NCBI GenBank assembly: GCA_949152475.1
Contig: OX424555.1
Span: 11,674,868 to 11,738,867, forward strand
Origin: Terebella lapidaria
Taxonomy: Eukaryota; Annelida; Polychaeta; Terebellida; Terebellidae
Reading direction: 5' to 3'
Length of the DNA stretch: 64,000 nucleotides
Below the pieces are notes generated by a model. It saw only the letters and a program-made list of their open reading frames with translations, made no database searches and was not told the origin of the DNA. A program made the translations under genes and the position numbers. Within the stretch, counting starts at the first letter, position 1, and each line of letters starts with the position of its first letter. Below are positions 54,101-57,431 of this stretch, in pieces.

Positions 54101-54866
54101 GGCACAGTTGATGGTTAGGGTTAGAGATTGGGTAGTCCCAACCTAAAGTTTGTGTGGCATACTAGTAGTTCATCGGCAGGGTTAGAGATTGGGGAGTACC
54201 AACCTAAAGTATGTGTGGCACAGTTGATTGTCAGGGCTAGAGATCATGGAGATTGGGGAGTACCAACCTAAAGTATGTGTGGCACAGTTGATGGTTAGGG
54301 TTAGAGATTGGGTAGTCTCAACCTAAAGTATGTGTGGCACAGTTAATCGTCAGGGTTAGAGATTGGGGAGTACCAACCTAGAGTATGTGTGGCACAGTTG
54401 ATGGTTAGGGTTAGAGATTGGGTAGTCCCAACCTAAAGTTTGTGTGGCACAGTTGATTGTCAAGTTAGAGATTGGGTAGTACCAACCTAAAGTATGTGAG
54501 GCACAGTTGATTGTCAGGGTTAGAGATTGGAGAGAAATTCCATGGAAGTATATATTCTTTGTCAATGATAATTTCATTCCTGGTAAAAATGTTAGTTACT
54601 CATGCTTAAGTTTTACTTTTTAATAATAAGTATATGATTAATGATATAGTTCATCTGTAATCTCGCACATTTTTATTTTTTGCTTGTTGTCTACACTACT
54701 TTGTATGCCCTCTGTGTGCTAGGACGTGGACCCACAGCTGACCTGCTGGAAGGGTTGTGCCATCATGTGCTGTCTGGACACCGCGCAGGAGCTCTGGATC
54801 CGACAGGGCGAGTGGAAACGCTACGGGATCCGTGTCCTGCGAGAGAGGGCTCCCTTCATCTGGTGA
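3047..54866 (+). CDS. ACTR8: Actin-related protein 8 (INO80 complex subunit), 12 exons
   Basis: ARP8 is a nuclear actin-fold protein that binds nucleosomes and DNA within the INO80 chromatin-remodelling complex. Coding exons: 3047-3106, 46969-47142, 47973-48083, 48274-48378, 48587-48760, 49164-49274, 49511-49626, 49796-49949, 52247-52483, 52745-53018, 53334-53497, 54723-54866. Every intron is GT-AG and all phases agree, giving about 607 aa (human ARP8 is 624 aa). Diagnostic stretches include IVVIHPGSCNLRLGRA, EYLIGEEALYVHP, ESVCATFGVGVSSACVVDVG, MVVGGGLLFPGTQE and the C-terminal VLRERAPFIW. Intron 1 is about 43.9 kb and contains the giant foldback element. Exon 1 is assigned from position, phase and resemblance of its KKPFSQALPEPALE to the start of other ARP8 proteins. 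A possible AATAAA lies at 55274. Confidence 0.93.
3207..3383. repeat. MULE-like terminal module, left of the giant element
   Basis: A module containing TATCCCCTATGTCCTCTCGG and AGTTGTGGAAGATTT recurs at 45190-45240, 45355-45495 and 45928-46110 in mixed orientations. Here it is interrupted by the giant element. The direct repeats CTGAACTAAGG (3373-3383 and 45137-45147) and GGGTGAAT (3333-3340 and 45146-45153) lie at the junctions. Confidence 0.6.
3384..13540 (-). repeat. Left inverted arm of the foldback, mostly ~182-bp satellite
   Basis: Unique outer part 3384-3720, then about 50 tandem units of ~182 bp, with diverged units at both edges (3720-4020 and 12720-13540). Unit landmarks on the + strand are CTTGAGCCACCCTAACTAAT and AGCATTAGTTCAAGACTGGC. 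Read on the minus strand, most units hold a 60-codon ORF ending in TAATG, where the next ORF starts. Identical unit variants recur at 1,819, 2,001 and 1,819 bases, showing higher-order repeats of about 10-11 units. I do not regard the short ORFs as genes. Confidence 0.9.
13541..13890. other. Loop sequence between the left arm and the transposase gene 3' end
   Basis: About 350 bases of non-repetitive AT-rich sequence. No coding potential is seen. It probably includes the 3'UTR of the minus-strand gene ending at 13891. Confidence 0.5.
13891..14071 (-). CDS. Last exon: His-box of the USP-like domain
   Basis: Acceptor TTTACAG, phase 2 entry, 60 codons ending NCE and TGA. It contains YNTGDHFVAIWPDGTLYNGL, which resembles the catalytic His box of C19 peptidases (G-x-HF/Y-x-A) with a nearby acidic residue. 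The candidate His is residue 13 and the candidate Asp residue 20 of this exon. Family assignment is by motif reading only. Confidence 0.6.
14310..14468 (-). CDS. Penultimate exon of the USP-like region
   Basis: Acceptor TTCGTAG and donor GTGAAC; entry and exit phases agree with both neighbours. It encodes SGIPPMLVFCPTYL, which sits where USPs have their LPPxLxxHLKRF-like strand, followed by HSATVNNEITVCGN. It also resembles VFCSTC...HSATSTRN in the exon near 15.4 kb. Confidence 0.6.
14569..14661 (-). CDS. Internal exon of the 3' region
   Basis: Acceptor TTTTCAG, donor GTAACA, 93 bases encoding VPPDAGNGLSVQQMMDAF and onward. Phases match the following exon at 14468. No motif of its own is recognised. 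Confidence 0.5.
14966..15051 (-). CDS. Internal exon of the 3' region
   Basis: Acceptor ATGCAG; encodes KYSFDSLFDFSPILFAAKG. The stronger-looking donor GTAAGT at 14969 would break the frame into the next exon. The GTAACT donor four bases further on keeps it, so I chose 14966. Only one reading frame is open across the exon. Confidence 0.42.
15152..15207 (-). CDS. Small internal exon of the 3' region
   Basis: Acceptor CTTCCAG and donor GTAATT, 56 bases. One open frame reads TDDYHINAKQTVDNDCWN and joins in phase with KYSFDSL of the next exon. A second frame is also open, so this is tentative. Confidence 0.4.
15300..15498 (-). CDS. Exon with CxxC motif, ends approximate
   Basis: A perfect-looking branch site TACTAAT precedes the acceptor TCACAG at 15499. 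The open frame runs PCVQSPKTVSS to GVFCSTCKRVYRHLG. The CxxC could belong to the zinc-binding finger present in many USPs. The downstream donor is ambiguous (GT at about 15299 is one in-phase choice), and joining to the upstream block needs an unconfirmed donor. Confidence 0.38.
15593..15924 (-). pseudogene. Transposase gene continuation beyond the LTR insertion
   Basis: With one ATTG duplication removed, this frame continues directly from codon 1486 of the block ending at 23585. It starts LLYITMRYISENN and includes KGDWGLAKVLWLEEK and NVYGSEHETFVKHL. An in-frame TAG lies at 15589-15591, next to a GAG/GTAGGC donor at 15593, so the block may end there or splice onward. Confidence 0.65.
15925..15928. 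repeat. Target-site duplication ATTG (left copy)
   Basis: ATTG directly precedes the LTR end TGTAACG and is repeated at 23585-23588 after the other LTR. It marks the insertion point of the LTR retrotransposon in the transposase coding sequence. Confidence 0.85.
15929..17572 (-). repeat. 3' LTR
   Basis: 1,644 bp, direct repeat of 21941-23584. Around 16446-16720 it holds about five tandem ~58-bp units, each with the hairpin-forming CTACAACTC...GAGCTGTAG. In element orientation it starts TGTGGCGAAT and ends GGTCGTTACA. Confidence 0.95.
17573..17584 (-). other. Polypurine tract
   Basis: AGCGGGGAGTAG on the minus strand lies immediately before the 3' LTR, the expected site for plus-strand priming. 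It contains one pyrimidine. Confidence 0.75.
17643..19571 (-). CDS. Repeat-rich ORF in the pol position of the LTR element
   Basis: 642 codons, in the -1 frame relative to gag and overlapping it by 118 bases. Residues ~110-407 are tandem 13-aa repeats (ESSSPLSGTGEAD type), from a 39-bp minisatellite. Residues ~467-492 form one hydrophobic segment (YLLILLCPFLMFGFGG), a possible membrane span. The C-terminal part has diverged Gly/Arg/Ser-rich repeats. The overlap contains CCCAAAT at 19502-19508 (minus strand), placed in the gag frame as C CCA AAT, the X XXY YYZ form of a -1 slippery site. No enzymatic domain is visible. The ORF could be a Gag-fusion product or simply an open minisatellite. Confidence 0.6.
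   Translation of the reverse strand: MQCLGRPSHTCCNFATGTCPVPKWSGACPRGHGAARTPIAGQLIWEVGEGDNSPPSGMVEATSPPSGMVEATSPPSEMVEATSPPSGTLGAEEVLDPLSVIVEVSSPLSGTGEAEASCGSPSGTVEDFSPLSRTGEADGNSSPLSGTGEADESSSPLSGTGEADESSSPLSGTGEADESSSPLSGTGEADENSSPLSGTGEADESSSPLSGTGEADESSSPLSGTGEADESSSPLSGTGEAVESSSPLSGTGEADESSSPLSGTGEADESSSPLSGTGEAVESSSPLSGTGEADESSSPLSGTGEAVESSSPLSGTGGADGIASPLSGTGEADESSSPLSGTGEAVESSSPLSGTGGADGVASPLSGTGEAVESSSPLSGTGGADGVASPLSGTGGAEGVAGLLFGTVADGENVKCRRIVSHRVGGNLSRPRKVDRHTNPQTWTTVTEVEVQAAESKVVTATAKARKGLIQVCYLLILLCPFLMFGFGGANVAKSPVVRWSPMHQNGELYLGTPDQAAGPPSGRVVPWDRRPGEPSQGTIDWGRRAMETLTGSAASWASQPGELCHAKAHQESHVVGQSTGRAASCDSPPGELRRGTTHQESRIAGQPTGRPQPETSWEDVDLEKRRPPVLSTLIMMDTMFF
18350..19245. repeat. 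39-bp coding minisatellite
   Basis: More than 20 tandem copies of a 39-bp unit containing CTGTCCCTGACAGTGGGCTG (+ strand). Because 39 is a multiple of three, several frames on both strands stay open through it. Confidence 0.9.
19454..21856 (-). CDS. Retrotransposon Gag polyprotein with CCHC zinc knuckle
   Basis: 800 codons. The N-terminal ~460 residues are low-complexity, Pro/Gln/Val-rich. Residues ~465-640 match the Ty3/gypsy Gag capsid region (FTGKEPWPVWYNRFKEVAL, PGESVEEYAAELKRL, LLRRFLDGL). Residues ~751-764 are a CX2CX4HX4C knuckle (CFNCGQEGHFAREC) for RNA binding. Its expected role is assembly of retroelement particles. The start is the first ATG after the primer-binding site. The reading frame is intact. 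Confidence 0.88.
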   Translation of the reverse strand: MYTSMPRRSKRNRGTASETGSEDGGLTPGYSGMDSDCGRNLSNSLTDVRSSYQLLASRDFRRMPGPAHDRHSPEPMQRPVNEEVDSYGDELSQTMIKRHSTGGKMLRAVSDPEMGHDCSARGARTVLAPLPPLTFMGTPAVAQCLPEASSTWPGWQSWRGTREPVVSWPGQTDTAGQHLVTQTTGGSAPVAKLAAGEVGATASDRVARPGAGDVNRKTVVPPQSIGRQTAGVLAPPIIGQAGVRMQTPVVTPLAPPRRVNHGNQIHVVNRDPYAPIPYVCGDQQDHGNSGGVWGQGIRERQVPQCVPQVPLQQVVQLPQPAQIVEPAGQLSPIAWARERVPIVEPVMQPAAGMVQGVQEMPVQVTPTIGQQGAQAPGTAKLTDASHAVNSMRYEMDEIKCMVANMAGLVNSKAVKAPAKTSSIPKGRRLSSSDSSSYESLVVSSSDEDMARVCRSRQSEHGRARRGPRLPSFTGKEPWPVWYNRFKEVALRQGWDEEERLDELLPKLQGAAGEFVYGQLSHQTRHDYKALVKELKCRFRVVETSKTFGARFSNRQQKPGESVEEYAAELKRLYDKAHAHRDRVTRKEDLLRRFLDGLLDERARQQVEYVKDPKDIDDAVFEVVNYTETRKRHGDQAKRNARVLRRVVSSDSDSEEEWTERVARVPGKPPKCSENLLPTEGKANIEADFKKDMAQMIKGLSEEMLNGITEGFKSLQEGMSRLSHGRGPYRQNHRDGYGFSQQNASTRSFTCFNCGQEGHFARECNAWVAPVTPAATLPQERAQYPNGQGPVPGAMGQPALQ
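21919..21936 (-). other. Primer-binding site, tRNA-Leu-like
   Basis: TGGTGTCAGAAGTGGGAT lies four bases downstream of the 5' LTR on the minus strand. TGGTGTCAG is complementary to the 3' end of eukaryotic tRNA-Leu with its CCA. The match beyond nine bases was not checked. Confidence 0.65.
21941..23584 (-). repeat. 5' LTR
   Basis: 1,644 bp, near-identical to 15929-17572. It should carry the element promoter in minus orientation. The transposase frame from the right runs into it and meets a stop after about 48 extra codons. Confidence 0.95.
23585..23588. repeat. Target-site duplication ATTG (right copy)
   Basis: Second copy of the ATTG at 15925-15928, directly after CGCCACA of the LTR. Confidence 0.85.
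26030..27600. repeat. 66-bp coding minisatellite (acidic repeats)
   Basis: About 20 or more copies of a 66-bp unit with TCATCATCTTCCTCAGACGA on the + strand, encoding the Asp/Glu/Ser-rich repeats upstream of the PHD finger. The antisense ORFs across it are shadows. Confidence 0.9.
28490..28575. mobile_element. Partial copy of the GGTTACC fold-back MITE
   Basis: TTTTTTTAGGTTAACAGACC followed by GATAACCTATTGCCGTGGCG and GTCGTCGTCC resembles the left end of the complete element at 32052-32588. The right end is not found nearby. Confidence 0.45.
28805..28930. mobile_element. hAT-like MITE, copy 1
   Basis: 126 bp with inverted ends GGCCCAAGTA...TACTTGGGCC. The flanks CGAATATG and CGAATGGG fit a decayed 8-bp target duplication. 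Sister of the copy at 28979. Confidence 0.7.
28979..29103. mobile_element. hAT-like MITE, copy 2
   Basis: 125 bp, same family as 28805-28930, with inverted ends GGCCCAAGTA...TACTTGGGCC. It is flanked by perfect 8-bp direct repeats GCTAGGGC (28971-28978, 29104-29111), the duplication length of hAT elements. Confidence 0.82.
29560..32040. repeat. Diverged repeats with AAGGTCATC / TATATGACTTCC motifs
   Basis: Several partial copies of a non-coding unit containing CAAGGTCACCACACAAGTCG, CCATATATGACTTCCCAT and AAGCTCTATCTTCAAGCATT at about 29.6-30.3 and 31.2-32.0 kb, interrupted by the element at 30336-31141. Origin unknown. Confidence 0.6.
30336..31141. mobile_element. hAT-like non-autonomous element, 806 bp
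   Basis: Inverted ends TAGGGCTGGC...GCCAGCCCTA, perfect 8-bp target duplication GTGTAAAC (30328-30335, 31142-31149). The subterminal regions are rich in TATCGATA. No transposase is seen inside. Confidence 0.85.
32052..32588. mobile_element. Fold-back MITE with ~160-bp inverted ends
   Basis: Left end TAGGTTACCGGACCTATGGT and right end its inverse; the inverted match continues through GTCGTCGTCC, ATTTTTATCTTTTTTG and AATAATTCAAGAAGGAGG. TA lies at both tips, which may be a TA duplication or part of the repeat. Confidence 0.8.
33718..34174. mobile_element. MITE with GCTGCGTTCC ends
   Basis: Left end GCTGCGTTCCAATCATATCG and inverse GTGATTGGAACGCAGC at the right, with GTGCAAATGG/CCATTTGCAC also inverted. 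No clear target duplication. Non-coding. Confidence 0.6.
34561..45136 (+). repeat. Right inverted arm of the foldback, mostly ~182-bp satellite
   Basis: The reverse complement of the left arm in organisation: diverged edge units (34565-34740, 43480-44770), about 54 tandem ~182-bp units, then a unique outer part to 45136. ORF-like frames of 60 codons run on the + strand, so both arms point outward. A block of units at about 35.6-37.3 kb recurs 5,403 bases later at about 41.0-42.7 kb. Some unit variants are shared exactly in translation with the left arm, suggesting exchange between arms. Confidence 0.9.
45137..46363. other. Mosaic of rearranged MULE-like terminal modules in ACTR8 intron 1
   Basis: Termini reading CAGCCTGAGCGACGCGGAGC, or its inverse, occur at 45189 and 45495 (facing right) and at 45928 (facing left). 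Each is followed inward by pieces of the module that also lies at 3207-3345. No gene is seen. Confidence 0.6.
45512..45732. mobile_element. MITE with ~34-bp inverted ends
   Basis: ACCAAAGAGCCTAAAATACC at the left and its perfect inverse at the right; the match continues with few differences for about 34 bases. 221 bp, non-coding. No clear target duplication. Confidence 0.75.
46364..46815. mobile_element. MULE-type MITE with perfect 9-bp target duplication
   Basis: 452 bp. Inverted ends start CAGCCCAA(A/G)CGA(T/C)G and match for about 75 bases. Flanked by the 9-bp direct repeat AACCTGCCC (46355-46363, 46816-46824). Nine-base duplications are the MULE/Foldback hallmark. The terminus resembles CAGCCTGAGCGACGCGGAGC of the neighbouring modules. 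Confidence 0.85.
46969..47142 (+). CDS. ACTR8: ACTR8 exon 2
   Basis: Acceptor CTTTTCAG, donor GTGGGT, 58 codons in phase 0. Contains SAIVVIHPGSCNLRLGRAAD, the first actin-like beta-strand and nucleotide-loop region of ARP8, then PHCIARRHKRPGKQ. Confidence 0.93.
47420..47856. mobile_element. Outer MITE in ACTR8 intron 2
   Basis: Inverted ends CTGTAAAACGACTAATTTTG and near-inverse, with internal TTTGGCGG/CCGCCAAA copies, flanked by TA at both tips (mariner-type duplication possible). A second MITE sits inside it. Confidence 0.7.
47528..47776. mobile_element. Inner MITE with TTAA flanks
   Basis: Inverted ends AGGGCCACTGTATGGGATTC...; the inverted match runs about 95 bases. Flanked by TTAA at 47524-47527 and 47777-47780, the target used by piggyBac and Kolobok elements. 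Nested in the MITE at 47420-47856. Confidence 0.8.
47973..48083 (+). CDS. ACTR8: ACTR8 exon 3
   Basis: 37 codons, phase 0 on both sides (HSQAETLREWGLKHATQTLA...). It aligns with the ARP8 region after ARRHK that carries QRxxGLKxxxQ. Donor GTAAAC. Confidence 0.85.
48274..48378 (+). CDS. ACTR8: ACTR8 exon 4
   Basis: 35 codons, phase 0, ending KWTDTSIKREYLIGEE, the conserved ARP8 segment before ALYV. Donor GTATGC. Confidence 0.9.
48587..48760 (+). CDS. ACTR8: ACTR8 exon 5
   Basis: 58 codons, phase 0: ALYVHPSDHYSLHWPIRQGR to NFLGIPLKDLK. Strong ARP8 match; donor GTTTAC. Confidence 0.93.
48894..49085. mobile_element. Fold-back MITE in ACTR8 intron 5
   Basis: Ends ATAGGGCCTGTAAGTCACGT and inverse-like GTGACTTAC...CAGGCCCTAT; GTGGCAAACAAA/TTTGTTTGCCAC also pair. 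No target duplication identified. Confidence 0.65.
49164..49274 (+). CDS. ACTR8: ACTR8 exon 6
   Basis: 37 codons, phase 0: HYRVALLIQDLYTRQQVRDM to FSAAFVVQ, the actin-fold segment before the ESVCAT loop. Confidence 0.93.
49511..49626 (+). CDS. ACTR8: ACTR8 exon 7
   Basis: ESVCATFGVGVSSACVVDVG followed by DQKTAISCVEDGLSQKKT; ends in phase 2. This holds the second phosphate-binding loop-like VVDVGDQKT of the actin fold. Confidence 0.95.
49796..49949 (+). CDS. ACTR8: ACTR8 exon 8
   Basis: Completes the split Arg codon and reads LLLEYGGRDITRCFHWLLKR to ESACLDK, ending in phase 0. Donor GTACAA. Confidence 0.94.
50325..52100. repeat. ~147-bp tandem array in ACTR8 intron 8
   Basis: About a dozen units sharing GATATCTCGGAAACGGTGCG, AAACGGACGTTATTTTCGG and GGTATTATGGATGAACTTTG. 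The edges carry inverted GGCATTTCGG (near 50013) and CCGAAATGCC (near 52127), so the array may be the interior of a fold-back element. Non-coding. Confidence 0.85.
52247..52483 (+). CDS. ACTR8: ACTR8 exon 9
   Basis: 79 codons, phase 0: DTSGILSKQIQIRPPQHYVT, LGDERLLAPMAMFFPNMFGL and EDYLMQTMSKHEQ. Matches ARP8 around LGDEKLQAPMALFYPATFG. Confidence 0.95.
52745..53018 (+). CDS. ACTR8: ACTR8 exon 10
   Basis: 91 codons plus one base: AARLVALRKKESATVAEQL, an acidic Asp/Glu-rich linker, then LMGLDEAICRSIERC. It corresponds to the disordered ARP8 insert preceding GLDKAILHSID. Confidence 0.93.
53334..53497 (+). CDS. ACTR8: ACTR8 exon 11
   Basis: ENDEMKRRMYGCLMVVGGGL to MESTDIVYQPK, ending in phase 0 at CCTAAA/GTATGTG. 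That donor and its surroundings are copied repeatedly in the next intron. Confidence 0.95.
53498..54540. repeat. Minisatellite copying the exon 11 donor, ACTR8 intron 11
   Basis: About 18 tandem copies of a ~55-bp unit with ACCAACCTAAAGTATGTGTG and GGCACAGTTGATTGTCAGGG. The first unit overlaps the real exon 11/intron 11 junction, so many copies carry the same CCTAAA/GTATGTG sequence. Confidence 0.92.
54723..54866 (+). CDS. ACTR8: ACTR8 exon 12 (last)
   Basis: DVDPQLTCWKGCAIMCCLDT to VLRERAPFIW and TGA. It matches the ARP8 C-terminus (WKGGAVLACLDTTQELW...). Confidence 0.95.
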   Translation, partial: DVDPQLTCWKGCAIMCCLDTAQELWIRQGEWKRYGIRVLRERAPFIW

Positions 54867-57092
54867 CGAGCCACTGGCTTTTACAGGCAAACATAGCAAT
54901 ACACACCAGGTACATACAGATCTCATAGCAGGATGGAATACCGCTATGATACTCAAGACAAGGAACAGGCGATATGGCAAGTGAAAGTCTGTGGCACCTT
55001 GCGTTCTGGTGGATCCCTATTTACATTTGATCACATACACGTAAGGTGGTGTAACGCTGAATCAGGAAAGAGGATAGGAGATACATGATGTACCATGTCA
55101 TCCTGAACGGTTGAGATTGCCAGCGGGATTATTCAAGCTCCACTACTTTAATGAATTTGTTCGGCTGAATCGTGAAGAACGTTATGATAACTTGAATATT
55201 GTCATACATTATATTGTAAGCATCAGAAACCCATGGGTTTCTGTAAGCATGCATTGACGTGGTTGCCATCATGAATAAAAAAGTGTGAAACCATATCGAA
55301 CTACACCTGTGTATTGTTAAGGTAAAACCAATTTTGCATGTATATATAGTACATGTACATGTACGATGATAAAACAATCGTGAGTGATATGGTTTTATAC
55401 CCAATGTAAATACAAGATTTCACATTGATTCAATGATCGAAAACAAAATGATGGTGAAAATAGGTGAATTTTAAGTATGAGCTTGATTATATGAGCGCAT
55501 ATATATTTATCATTGACTGAACACAATCTGAGAGTGTGATTGGCCAATCACAAGGGTGATATAAAGCTGTACAATGTATTCTGAATATCTAATTTGGCAC
55601 GCGCCACCTTTGATACAAATTCCTTTATCCGTTGCGAGTCTCGTTCTCAGTCAGTATTGAATTTGTTACCCCATGTCTGTTCACGAAATACGGCCTTCGG
55701 CCTCATGGGATACGGACAGCTAGACGTAGATATAATTCTGTATTCCGTGAACAAACATGGGATAACTCATAGTATCTATGTGAGACTAACATGAATAATC
55801 AGACTCAAAATTCGAACAATTTATTCACAAAATCAGTGAACATTCAACACAAGAGCACAAAGTATAATTTGTAAACAATGCGAGTACCTGCATACAAAAA
55901 CTATGTGTCTTAAAAAACTGTTAAAAATTTAAATACATCATGGTTTTAATAAATCCAATGCATATGATACCAAATCGTCCTTTACTCTTTGGTGATACAT
56001 ACTCATCTTAATATCTATAATGCAGTAAAAAGGTGCAATAGTCATACGTAAGGGTAAATACAACACATTTTCACGAAGTACATGTACATGTATTACATCA
56101 TGTACATGTAGCTACCAATACAGTTCTAAGAACATCAATACGTTGTAAAACTGCTGAGAGTTACGTGTGTATATAGTCACGTAGTTGTGTTCAAAATATT
56201 CCAATTCGAATTGGATGATGCTCACAAACTTGCAACAGGCCCACCATGGATATTTTTGCAATACATGTAATTATCATTCTGATTTGTGGGTTTACAATGA
56301 AGTGTATCCATCAAAGTATTTGATGTATAAACATTTATTAGAAATGTTATTGCGCTGGAATACAATAAGTATGACAGGTAGTCGATGTACTATGAATAGT
56401 TGATATTTGCGCGTCCTTTTTAAATACGCACATGTGAAATGGAAGATGTTTGTAAAATTCCCGCCACAATTGGCCCCACTACAAGGCAGACGTTCTGTAC
56501 AAAGTGAAACTAGTGTCTGAGTATCGCGGCCATGTCCACTTTTCTAGCTTTTCTCGATTTTCGGGTTTGGGTTTATCCTTTTTACCCTTCTTGCTTCTCT
56601 TCTTTTCTTTCTTTTCTTTTTCTTCTACATCTGCAACACAATTGAGCCAAATTTTAAAATTTGATTTCGCGCGTGATGTGCAATTTTGAAAAAAAGTGTC
56701 CTTGTGGATGTGCAAATTCGTGTTTCAGAAGTGTGTGGCGTGAGTGATTAACTGACTATTGCGAGTGGTGTAGCAATGCGACTATTTTTCAAGTGAAGTT
56801 GGCTTGAATTCAGCGCTGTGCAGGCCATATGCAGTGAGACGCCTTATTCACATTGGGTGTTCTCGAGAGGTAGCCTGCGTGTTATTAATGGTCCATTTGC
56901 CAGTAAAGCTTAACCAACATTTGCATCTAATAAACAACAATAATGTCCATTACAACACATGCTGGCAAGTGTATACACGTAATACCACATCATAGTAAAC
57001 CAACATGCATTATTACCATAAATCGATTATCGAACACTTAAATATCGAACAAGATACTCGACTAATAGACAATAACGACCCAACTCTTAGAT
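54867..57092. other. Intergenic region between convergent ACTR8 and aquaporin genes
   Basis: Contains the ACTR8 3'UTR (candidate AATAAA at 55274) and a small palindrome at about 55671-55768 (CCCATGTCTGTTCACGAAAT and near-inverse). One possible minus-strand exon is listed separately. Otherwise AT-rich with ACATGTACATGTA motifs. Confidence 0.5.
56479..56630 (-). CDS. Possible Lys-rich exon of unknown gene
   Basis: After a TTGCAG acceptor the minus strand reads a Lys/Glu-rich run, then KPKPENREKLEKWTWPRYSD and a stop. The switch from a charged run to a Trp-containing segment looks like protein, but there is no homology I recognise and no partner exon found. It may be chance. Confidence 0.22.
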
Positions 57093-57431
57093 CTAGCACA
57101 TTTGCGCCGTGGTTTTGGTGGTAGCCTCGTCGCCTGACTCCTGGTCGTCAATGCTGTGCAGAGAATCACCTGAAGCCTTGTCCGGGCCTGCAGGGTCAGG
57201 CCTCAGGGCCTGGCGCTCGGCTTCCGTGGCCTCGTTGTCCTGGGCGGGCGAGGGCGGCGGCGGCGCAGCTCCGGACGCCGAGGCCGGGACTCCCTCCTTC
57301 CTCCCCGCCGGCGGCTTGCGGATTCCGGCCATACACGTCACCAGCTGTTTGACGGTCGCCGTCTTGGCGAACACGATCTCGTACAGGACTCCGCCCAGAA
57401 CCCCGCCGAAAATTGTCCCGAACCAGAACAC
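57093..57431 (-). CDS. Aquaporin exon 3 (last)
   Basis: Acceptor TCGCCAG, phase 0. VFWFGTIFGGVLGGVLYEIV is transmembrane helix 6; the rest is a ~90-residue cytoplasmic tail ending TTKTTAQMC. GC-rich compared with its surroundings. Confidence 0.9.
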   Translation of the reverse strand: MFWFGTIFGGVLGGVLYEIVFAKTATVKQLVTCMAGIRKPPAGRKEGVPASASGAAPPPPSPAQDNEATEAERQALRPDPAGPDKASGDSLHSIDDQESGDEATTKTTAQMC

